A stretch of 36,259 bases of DNA, taken from assembly GCA_022843175.1 (NCBI GenBank), contig JALHOE010000080.1:1-36259 (forward strand). Reading direction: 5' to 3'. Positions 9,635 to 15,888 of this stretch are shown in pieces. The DNA is from Deltaproteobacteria bacterium (GTDB lineage Bacteria; Myxococcota_A; Polyangia; Polyangiales; JADJMO01). The position numbers and the translations under genes were made by a program. The notes under the pieces were generated by a model that saw nothing but the letters and a program-made list of their open reading frames with translations, searched no databases and was not told where the DNA came from. Positions within the stretch are counted from its first letter, which is position 1. Each line of letters starts with the position of its first letter.

Positions 9635-11008
9635 TCATCCAGCCGACGCCCGGCTGAACACATAGGTCACGGCCAACGCGCCGATCGCGCAGGCCACGAT
9701 GCCGAGGACGTCCCGCCCCGTGGTCCGCACGCGGAAGGCGGGCGCGCGCGCTCGGACCGCGCCGTAGAGGGCCACGCCGAGTCCGATCCACACGAACAGG
9801 AGCTGTTTGTAGCAGAACGAGAGGAAGAACACCCCGGCGAGGATGGCGGTGAAGGACACCGCGAACGCCTCGGCGAAACGGAGAAGCTCGGGGTCGAGGC
9901 CGGGGGGAGGATCGCGGACCACGACGATCGCGATCTTCAACGTCATCCACAACATCCCCATCCAGAGCACCAGCCCGAACAGCCCGAGCTCCGCGGCCAC
10001 GAGCAGATAGGAGTTGTGCGCGGTCATCGGGATCGAGATCTCCTGATTGAACTGCGCGAGCCCGACCCCGAGGAACGGATGCGCGCGGAAGAGCTCGAGG
10101 CCCTCCCGGAGGATCATCGCGCGTTCGATCTTCGACGCGTCGGACTCGGCTCCCTCGCGCCCCCCGAACAGGAGCAGGAGCGGCAGCACCCCGAGCGAGA
10201 AGAGACTGCCGAACAAGCCGAACCGCCGAACGAGCGCGATCAGCGTGATGGTGCCGAGCACGATCTGCCCGGTGCGCGACTGCGTGAGCACGACCGCCCA
10301 CAGCGAGGCGATGGCGACCGGCGCGAGGAACAGCAGCTTGGTCCCGCGCGAGCGACCGATGCCGAGCAGATACAAGAGCGGCAACCCCGCGCCGACGAAC
10401 ACCGAGAGCTCGTTGGGGTCGGCGAGCTGACCGCGGAAGCGCACCCGTCCGCCGGCGGAGTTCGTCGAGAGCGCCCCGACGCGCTCGCAGAGGTACTCGG
10501 CGCCCTCCTTTCCCCCTTGTTCGCAGGCGCGCGGTCGCTCGCACTCCCGTCCGTCGGGCGCGAGCTCTGGATCGTCCGGGTCGTGCGCGATGATCTCCAG
10601 GCACTGCCTCGGCTGCATCCCCTGGTGCACCGCGATGCCCGAGATCACCGCCAGCGACGCGACGAGGACCACGACCATCGCCGTGAGCCTCTGGACGGAG
10701 GTCGCCGCGTAGCCGATGAGGACCATGAAGATCGCGCCGAGCGCGATCGTCGCCCACGCGATCGACAACCCCTGGGAGCCGAGCTTCACGGTCGTGACCA
10801 GGAACGCCCAGCCGAGAAACCCCGCGAGCCACGGGAGCTGCGGCGCGAAGCCGGCCCGCCCGCGGCGCCGCGCGGCCTCGATCGCGAGGCCGATCGCGGT
10901 GATCACGGTGAGCACCTCGAGGAGGTGGAGCTTCGCGATCGACGGCACGATCTCCATCGGCCGGAACAGCAGCACGACAACGAGGAGCAGCGCGCCGACG
11001 ATCGCCAT
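9635..11008 (-). CDS. O-antigen polymerase/ligase family membrane protein (Wzy-type)
   Basis: A 457-residue multi-pass inner-membrane protein of the Wzy/WaaL family, expected to polymerise undecaprenyl-linked repeat units in the periplasm. About ten hydrophobic segments are visible. The family signature region is present: SRTGQIVLG near 244-252, then HPFLGVGLAQF (310-320) and AHNSYLLVAAELGLFG (330-345). A polar loop of about 65 residues (131-195) contains four cysteines (136, 156, 162, 174), which is unusual. The ATG at 11008 lies 2 nt after the stop of the beta-barrel gene, so translation is probably coupled. The open frame extends further upstream, but that part is antisense-like. With a Wzx, a Wzc and an initiating transferase in the same locus, polymerase is more likely than lipid-A ligase. 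Confidence 0.87.
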   Translation of the reverse strand: MAIVGALLLVVVLLFRPMEIVPSIAKLHLLEVLTVITAIGLAIEAARRRGRAGFAPQLPWLAGFLGWAFLVTTVKLGSQGLSIAWATIALGAIFMVLIGYAATSVQRLTAMVVVLVASLAVISGIAVHQGMQPRQCLEIIAHDPDDPELAPDGRECERPRACEQGGKEGAEYLCERVGALSTNSAGGRVRFRGQLADPNELSVFVGAGLPLLYLLGIGRSRGTKLLFLAPVAIASLWAVVLTQSRTGQIVLGTITLIALVRRFGLFGSLFSLGVLPLLLLFGGREGAESDASKIERAMILREGLELFRAHPFLGVGLAQFNQEISIPMTAHNSYLLVAAELGLFGLVLWMGMLWMTLKIAIVVVRDPPPGLDPELLRFAEAFAVSFTAILAGVFFLSFCYKQLLFVWIGLGVALYGAVRARAPAFRVRTTGRDVLGIVACAIGALAVTYVFSRASAG

Positions 11009-11010
11009 GG

Positions 11011-12291
11011 TCAGAGCGGCGAGAAGGGGCTCGGCATCGGCCGCACGAGCGTGGGCAGCGGCGAGAGGCCGGAGAGCCCGGACCACGCGTACGAGAGTCC
11101 GATGAAGCCGAGGTGTCGAACGTACGTCACCGACGCGGCGTCGCCGGCCGGGGAGAAGCGCGTCGCGCGCCCGTCGTAGCCGACGAGGAGCCCGACGCTT
11201 CTCCCGAGCGCGAGCCGCGCGGTGAGCGAGCCTCCGCCCGTCGTCACCGACGAGCCGTCGTTGGCGCCGACCCACGCGAGCGTCCGTTGGCCGCCCACCT
11301 CGGCGATCAGGTCGAGCAGGTTCCGCGACGGGCCCGAGAGCGGCTTCCCGAGGAACACCGCGGCGACCGTCGCCGTGGGTCCGGGGCCGACGCGGGGCTG
11401 GGACAACCCGTAGAAGATCGACGCGAGCGCGGAGAAGGTCCACGCGTCCTCGATGCGCACGAGCCCGAGCGAGGCGACCGGGAAGATCGCGCTGCGCTGG
11501 CGGAACTGGGGGATCGCGAACGTGAGGCCGAGCGTGCCGAGGGCCGTCGTGCTGCGGCTGACCAGCCGCGCCACCGACACGGTGGCGGTCGCCGCGGCGC
11601 CGTCGATCGATCCGAGGCTCGGGCTCGCCGGATCGCCGCGCGCGAGGGTGTAGCCGCTGTGCAGTCGCTCGGCGAGGAGCGCGCTCTCGACGAACGTGCG
11701 GGTGTCGACGCGGGTGAGCGCGGAGATGCGCCCCCGCAGGACCAACAGGTCGAGGCCCCTGCCGCGCGCGGCGCCCGCCGGCGCCGTCTCGAGGATCGTC
11801 CCCACGAGGTCGAGGCCGGAGAGGATCCGAACGGTGGTGCGGCGCGACGTCTCGATCGAGAAGGTCTCCGAGCCCGAGACGTTCCAGGTGCTGCGGCGGG
11901 TCGACACCGGATCGATCACGCTCGCGGCGGCGTCGGTTCCACGGGCGGCCTGCAGCGAGCCCACCGAGCCGAGCAAGGTGGTGATGAAGGTGGTCCGACG
12001 ATCGAGGCGGGTGGAGCCGCGATACGAGAGGCCGCCACGCGCCGCGCGGCTCTCGAAGTCCGGTCCGAGCGGCTCGTACTGCAGCGCGCGCGCGAAGAGA
12101 CGAACGTCGGAGGAGTCCTCGCGGCCGCGGATGGCGAACACGGCCGAGCTCTCGAGCGAGGTGAAGGCCGCGGGGTGCCGCAGCCGCGAGCCGTCCGCCC
12201 CGGTGGTCTGGAAGACGTTGGAGTCGACGCCCTGCGCGATCGCGACCTGGCCCGCGAGGTCGGTCGTCCCGGGATGGAGCGGGGTCACCAT
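11011..12291 (-). CDS. predicted outer-membrane beta-barrel, candidate export porin (Wzp-like)
   Basis: A 426-residue protein made of alternating-hydrophobicity strands with many Ser/Thr/Arg/Gly residues and few long helices. It has an early VAIAQGVDSNVFQTT segment of the kind that opens many barrel domains, and it ends in a short proline-rich tail. It is encoded directly before the polymerase gene. Class 3 OPX proteins, which lack their own membrane-spanning helix, are known to rely on a separate beta-barrel, and the OPX protein at 13404 is of that short type, so this is the natural partner. No Sec signal peptide is visible: the codons upstream of ATG 12291 contain no alternative start before the in-frame stop at 12376. 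The barrel assignment rests on composition and context. Confidence 0.65.
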   Translation of the reverse strand: MVTPLHPGTTDLAGQVAIAQGVDSNVFQTTGADGSRLRHPAAFTSLESSAVFAIRGREDSSDVRLFARALQYEPLGPDFESRAARGGLSYRGSTRLDRRTTFITTLLGSVGSLQAARGTDAAASVIDPVSTRRSTWNVSGSETFSIETSRRTTVRILSGLDLVGTILETAPAGAARGRGLDLLVLRGRISALTRVDTRTFVESALLAERLHSGYTLARGDPASPSLGSIDGAAATATVSVARLVSRSTTALGTLGLTFAIPQFRQRSAIFPVASLGLVRIEDAWTFSALASIFYGLSQPRVGPGPTATVAAVFLGKPLSGPSRNLLDLIAEVGGQRTLAWVGANDGSSVTTGGGSLTARLALGRSVGLLVGYDGRATRFSPAGDAASVTYVRHLGFIGLSYAWSGLSGLSPLPTLVRPMPSPFSPL

Positions 12292-12375
12292 GGCAGGGGG
12301 AAGCGCGAGCCTAATAGCACGCGGCCAGGGTTTCGCCTCACGCGGGCACTCCCGGGCGGAGCAGAGCCGTTCGAG

Positions 12376-13362
12376 TCACGGGGGAAGGATCTCGAAGTCC
12401 ACCACGACGGCGCGGTGATCGGACGCGCCGCGCGGGAGGACGCGGTGGCGGAGGAAGCGGACGCGCGGGCCAGCGAGCACGCGGTCGATGCGCATCCAGG
12501 GCGCCTTCGCGGGGAACGTGTACCCGAACCCCGAGCCGACCCGGTCGAACGCGTCGTCGAAGCCACCGAACGTGCGGCGCGAAATCGCGCTGAGCCCCGG
12601 CAGGTTGGTGTCGCCGGCGATCAGCACGGGCACCTTCGAGCGCGCCGCCGCGTCCGCGGCCGCCCGGGCCTGCCGCTCGCGCAGGCGGTTGGCGAGCTGC
12701 GGATCCTCGCGATCGAAGAGGCCCGCGCGCGCGGACACCGGGTGCACGTGGATGACCTGGAACGCGCCGCTCGGCCCGTCCAGCATGTACTGGACCCGCC
12801 CCGCTGCGACGTCGACCTCGAACCGCTCGGGGAGCTCAGCCGACGAGACCGGGAGCCTGGTGGCGAGGATGAACTCGTCGTCGATGCGCACCGTCCACCC
12901 CGGGAGCTTCGCTTGCAGCAGCGCGCTGAACGCGGTCTTCCCGGCCTGCAGAACCACGACGTCGGCGTCGGCGCCGACGATCTCGGTCGCGAGCGCGGCC
13001 TGGTCGAGCTTCGCGTAGAAGACGTTGTACGTGAGCAGCCGCAGCGGTTTCTGTTGCGGAGAGCGCGAGTAGCCGACGCGAAGCCCCATCAACGGGAAGA
13101 GCGCGATGAGCATCGCGAGAGCCTCCAGCGCGACGAGCACCCGCCGTCTCGAGATGAGCACGAGGGGGAGCAGGAGCAACCCGGGCGCCGCGAAGGGATG
13201 GCGCGGGAGGTAGACGAGGAAGAACGAGGGCCGCGTGCTCTCGCCCAGGACGAGGAGGGCCAGCAACGCGGCCAACGCCGCCGTGAAGTGGCCGACGACC
13301 CCGATCCAGAGGAGCCGTGCCGCAAGACTTCGCTCTCGGAACACGCGCCCTGGCGCTCTCAC
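12376..13362 (-). CDS. membrane-anchored EEP-fold protein with altered metal-binding motif
   Basis: A 328-residue protein from a GTG at 13362 (a second GTG at 13344 is possible). Three hydrophobic segments lie at about 15-40, 46-70 and 74-95. An endonuclease/exonuclease/phosphatase domain of YafD type follows. Recognisable motifs are TYNVF (111-115), VIHVHP (203-208), GDTN (250-253), RIDRV (291-295) and SDH (314-316). The position that normally reads LQE reads LQA (138-140), so the usual metal-binding glutamate is replaced by alanine. It may be inactive, use another ligand, or act on an unusual phosphoester. It is the first gene of the leftward operon leading to the barrel, polymerase and Wzc genes, 84 nt before the barrel gene. 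A nuclease role is unlikely given the context; a lipid- or sugar-phosphate substrate is inference. Confidence 0.8.
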   Translation of the reverse strand: MRAPGRVFRERSLAARLLWIGVVGHFTAALAALLALLVLGESTRPSFFLVYLPRHPFAAPGLLLLPLVLISRRRVLVALEALAMLIALFPLMGLRVGYSRSPQQKPLRLLTYNVFYAKLDQAALATEIVGADADVVVLQAGKTAFSALLQAKLPGWTVRIDDEFILATRLPVSSAELPERFEVDVAAGRVQYMLDGPSGAFQVIHVHPVSARAGLFDREDPQLANRLRERQARAAADAAARSKVPVLIAGDTNLPGLSAISRRTFGGFDDAFDRVGSGFGYTFPAKAPWMRIDRVLAGPRVRFLRHRVLPRGASDHRAVVVDFEILPP

Positions 13363-13387
13363 GAAAAAGCCGGGACGGCAAAGCCGT
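13349..13387 (+). promoter_or_regulatory. two adjacent potential hairpins in the leader of the OPX gene
   Basis: CCTGGC (13349-13354) can pair with GCCGGG (13369-13374, one G:U), leaving a 14-nt loop. ACGGC (13375-13379) then pairs with GCCGT (13383-13387) across an AAA loop. The second hairpin ends 5 nt before the GGAG ribosome binding site. The run GGGACGGCAAAGCC is similar to part of the c-di-GMP-I riboswitch core, but the 5' half of that aptamer and its 3' stem are not seen. The region also contains the start codon of the divergent gene. Confidence 0.25.
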
Positions 13388-13392
13388 GTTAT

Positions 13393-13396
13393 GGAG
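13393..13396 (+). promoter_or_regulatory. ribosome binding site that fixes the OPX start
   Basis: GGAG lies 7 nt before the GTG at 13404. It decides in favour of this start over longer in-frame readings, and the resulting protein begins with a clean lipoprotein signal. Confidence 0.6.
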
Positions 13397-13403
13397 TGGC
13401 CCC

Positions 13404-13982
13404 GTGGCTCGTTCGTCGCTCGCCCTCTTCCTCGCCCTCCTCACGCTCCAGGGCTGCAGCGGCTCGCCCCCGCGCCACGCGTGGAAGGACGAAAAGCCCG
13501 CCGAGTTCAAGATCGGGGTCGGCGACCGCCTGCGCATCAGCGCCTGGAAGCACGACGAGGTCAGCCAAGAGGTCACCGTTCGCCCGGACGGCAACGTTTC
13601 GCTCCCGCTCGTCGGCGAAATCCGCGCCTCGGGTCGCTCCGGTCCCGAGATCGCCCACGAGATCGAGGGACGCCTCACGAAGTTCTACACCGAGCCCGTA
13701 CCGGTGACCGTCGTCGTCACCGAGGTGAAGTCGTACAAGGTCTACGTGCTCGGCGAGGTGCAGAAGCCCGGCGAGCTCGCTCCGGGGCAGCCGATCACGG
13801 TGCTCATGGCCCTCGCCATGGCGGGCGGGCTCACGCCTTTCGCACAACGGGACTGGATCGTGATCGTGCGCCGTGACGAGCGCGGAGAGCGCCGCATCCC
13901 CTTCAGCTACTCCGCGGTCGTCGGCGGGGACCTCCAACAAAACCTGGTGCTGCAGTCGGGGGACACCATCGTCATCCCCTGA
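13404..13982 (+). CDS. short (class 3-like) OPX polysaccharide export lipoprotein
   Basis: A 192-residue precursor from GTG 13404. The signal MARSSLALFLALLTLQGC ends in a lipobox with Cys18. The polysaccharide export domain spans about 34-107 (FKIGVGDRLRISAW, then VRPDGNVSLPLVGEI) and one SLBB-type domain spans about 110-192. The chain stops at SGDTIVIP, with no further domain and no C-terminal amphipathic helix such as the one Wza uses to cross the outer membrane. This matches the short OPX class found in myxobacterial EPS pathways, which needs a partner beta-barrel. It heads the rightward operon that continues with the RsbW- and STAS-like genes 47 nt later, and it diverges from the EEP gene, whose start is 41 nt away. 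Confidence 0.9.
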   Translation: MARSSLALFLALLTLQGCSGSPPRHAWKDEKPAEFKIGVGDRLRISAWKHDEVSQEVTVRPDGNVSLPLVGEIRASGRSGPEIAHEIEGRLTKFYTEPVPVTVVVTEVKSYKVYVLGEVQKPGELAPGQPITVLMALAMAGGLTPFAQRDWIVIVRRDERGERRIPFSYSAVVGGDLQQNLVLQSGDTIVIP

Positions 13983-13991
13983 GCGCGTCTT

Positions 13992-14020
13992 TTGCGAAGG
14001 AGATCGCCGTGCGGTAGCCT
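13992..14020 (+). promoter_or_regulatory. predicted promoter of the RsbW/STAS operon
   Basis: TTGCGA at 13992-13997, a 17-nt spacer, and TAGCCT at 14015-14020, with GTG 14030 following after 9 nt and no Shine-Dalgarno sequence. The arrangement nearly copies the predicted promoter at 3592-3621, suggesting the two are read by the same sigma factor and give near-leaderless mRNAs. Confidence 0.5.
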
Positions 14021-14029
14021 TCTCCCTGC

Positions 14030-14485
14030 GTGATCGCGCTTCAGATCCCCGCGCTTCTTGCCTATCGCGACGTCGCGATGCGGGTGGTGTCCGCGAGCTG
14101 CAAGGTCTTCGCGACGGGCTCGGTGCGAATGGCGCCGCAGGCCTTTCAGGACGAGGTCGTGTCCGCGCTCGGCGAGGCGTTCAACAATACGGTGATACAT
14201 GCGTATCGCGGCCGTGACGATGGGCGGGTAACGATCGAGATCGAACCCCGGACAGACGTCCTGGAGATTCGCGTGATCGACGACGGGACGTCGTTCGATC
14301 CCGCCTCCATCCCCGACCCGGTGCTGGGAGACCTCCCGGAGTCCGGAATGGGGCTCTTCATCATTCGCTCCTTCATGGACGAGGTGCTGTACCGCTCTGG
14401 GCCGCCGAACGTCCTGCTTCTCCGAAAGAGTCTTTTGACGCCACCGCTGCTCGGCTCTACACCCGCGCCTCCCGCCGACCGATGA
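14030..14485 (+). CDS. RsbW/SpoIIAB-like serine kinase (anti-sigma-type HATPase)
   Basis: A 151-residue GHKL-type ATPase of the partner-switching family, expected to phosphorylate the STAS protein encoded next and to hold a target protein when the STAS protein is phosphorylated. The N box is GEAFNNTVIHAY (Glu49, Asn53), the G1 box is IDDGTSFD (83-90) and the G2 box is ESGMGLFII (104-112), followed by MDEV as in SpoIIAB. All ATP-binding motifs are intact. A proline-rich tail of about 15 residues follows. The GTG start at 14030 is supported by the predicted promoter and by an in-frame TAG just upstream at 14015. The stop overlaps the STAS start as ATGA. No sigma factor is encoded in the window, so its usual target is either elsewhere or not a sigma factor. 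Confidence 0.93.
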   Translation: MIALQIPALLAYRDVAMRVVSASCKVFATGSVRMAPQAFQDEVVSALGEAFNNTVIHAYRGRDDGRVTIEIEPRTDVLEIRVIDDGTSFDPASIPDPVLGDLPESGMGLFIIRSFMDEVLYRSGPPNVLLLRKSLLTPPLLGSTPAPPADR

Positions 14486-14784
14486 AGTCCACGATTCAGC
14501 GCGACACCGACGTGACGACCCTTCGCATCGAGGGTGAGCTCGACGCGCTCTCCGCGCCGATCCTCCGTCCGACCATCGACACCATCATCGGTGACAACCC
14601 GAAGCTCGTCGTGGTCGATGTCTCGGCGCTCCGCATGATCGACAGCTCCGGCGTCGGGGCGATCGTGTCGCTCTACAAGCGACTCCGCGCGTCGGGCGGC
14701 TCCGTGCGGCTCGACGGGCTCGGCGGCCAGCCGCTGGCGGTTTTCCGCGTGCTCAAGCTCGACCGCGTCTTCAACGTCGGCTGA
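14482..14784 (+). CDS. STAS-domain anti-anti-sigma factor-like protein (RsbV/SpoIIAA type)
   Basis: A 100-residue single STAS domain. The segment MIDSSGVGAIVSLYKRL carries the conserved phosphoacceptor serine (Ser56, the second serine of DSSG). The N-terminal strand pattern TTLRIEGELDALSAP is typical for the family. Unphosphorylated STAS proteins bind the kinase and release its target; the FHA-GAF-PP2C protein encoded at 5590-7308 is the obvious phosphatase to reactivate it. ATG 14482 overlaps the kinase stop, so the pair is translationally coupled. The next gene begins 3 nt after the stop, which ties this switch physically to the polymer-modification genes. Confidence 0.93.
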   Translation: MKSTIQRDTDVTTLRIEGELDALSAPILRPTIDTIIGDNPKLVVVDVSALRMIDSSGVGAIVSLYKRLRASGGSVRLDGLGGQPLAVFRVLKLDRVFNVG

Positions 14785-14787
14785 CCG

Positions 14788-15888
14788 GTGCTCGCGGGTC
14801 TGCGCCGAAAGAACCTCCACACCTGGCTCGGGGGATGGGCCCGATCCCTCGCCACGCGCCCGCGCCGCGCAACCGGACCGCGTCACCTCCTGTTCGCGTT
14901 CTGCGACCACTACGAGCCGCTGTGGGGCGACGCCACGCGCGAGGTCGGCCGAGCGCGCGTCGACTACTGGCGCGAGCATTACCCCGCGCTCGCCGATCGC
15001 TATCGCGACGCCGACGGGCGACCGCCCCGTCACTCGTTCTTCTTCCCCGGCGAGCAGTATCAGCCCGAGTATCTCGAGCGCCTCGCCGAGCTCTCCCGCG
15101 CCGGCTACGGCGAGGTCGAGGTGCACCTCCACCACGACGACGACACCGAGGCCGGCCTGCGCCACGATCTCGCGCGCTACCTCGAGCTCTTCACCTCGCA
15201 CGGTCACCTCTCGCGCGGGACGGACGGCAAGCCACGCTACGCGTTCATCCACGGCAATTGGTGCCTGGCCAACGCCCGCGCGGACGGCCGCTACTGCGGG
15301 GTCGACCGAGAGCTCCCCCTGCTCTTCGAGACCGGCTGCTACGCGGACTTCACGTTCCCCTCCGCCCCCGACGAGTGTCAGCCGAACGTGGTCAACGAGA
15401 TCTACTGGCCGACCGGCGATCTCTCGCGCCGTCGCGCCTACGAGCACGCGGAGCGCGCGCGGGTCGGCGTACGCCACGACGATCGGATGCTCTTCGTCAC
15501 CGGGCCGCTCGCCCTCACGCGTCGCCCCGGCGCGGCGCGCGTCCGCATCGAGTCGAGCGCGGTCACCGCGAACGATCCCGCGTCGCGCGCCCGCGTCGAG
15601 AGCTGGGCCGCGCAGCAGATACACGTCGCTGGGCGCCCCGACTGGGTCTTCGTGAAGGTCCACACCCACGGCGCACCGGAGGACCAGGCGCGCTCGCTGC
15701 TCGGCAGCGGAGGCAGCGCGCTGCACGACGCCCTGCGCGCGTTCGACGATCGCGAACAGTGGTTCCTCCACTACGTCACCGCGCGCGAGATGTTCAACAT
15801 CGCGCGGGCGGCGATCGACGGACGCAGTGGCAACCCCAACGCCTACCGCGATCACGTGCTCCCTCCTCCCCCGGTCGCGACGCCATGA
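14788..15888 (+). CDS. unknown protein, possible NodB-like carbohydrate-active enzyme
   Basis: A 366-residue soluble protein without a clear signal peptide, starting at GTG 14788, 3 nt after the STAS gene. An early strand reads LLFAFCDHYEPLW (34-46), then HSFFFPGEQYQPEY (82-95), a striking EVHLHHDDDTEAGL run (111-124), and FIHGNWCLANAR (153-164). The order of an acidic/His strand, a His-rich strand and a later His resembles a divergent polysaccharide-deacetylase barrel, and the next gene is a clear NodB deacetylase. I do not recognise the family with certainty, and the function is inference from context. The stop overlaps the next start (ATGA at 15885-15888). Confidence 0.75.
   Translation: MLAGLRRKNLHTWLGGWARSLATRPRRATGPRHLLFAFCDHYEPLWGDATREVGRARVDYWREHYPALADRYRDADGRPPRHSFFFPGEQYQPEYLERLAELSRAGYGEVEVHLHHDDDTEAGLRHDLARYLELFTSHGHLSRGTDGKPRYAFIHGNWCLANARADGRYCGVDRELPLLFETGCYADFTFPSAPDECQPNVVNEIYWPTGDLSRRRAYEHAERARVGVRHDDRMLFVTGPLALTRRPGAARVRIESSAVTANDPASRARVESWAAQQIHVAGRPDWVFVKVHTHGAPEDQARSLLGSGGSALHDALRAFDDREQWFLHYVTAREMFNIARAAIDGRSGNPNAYRDHVLPPPPVATP

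Noticed and set aside
5923-13707. Several long plus-strand frames opposite the phosphatase, wzc, polymerase, barrel and EEP genes
   Set aside because: All lie antisense to genes with clear domains and show only Arg/Glu/Ala/Asp-rich low-complexity translations typical of high-GC shadows.
13996-14017. GAAGGAG followed by GTG CGG TAG before the RsbW gene, looking like a two-codon leader ORF or a broken start
   Set aside because: The TAG is in frame with the gene and fits better as part of the TAGCCT -10 element, with TTGCGA 17 nt upstream. The gene then starts at GTG 14030.
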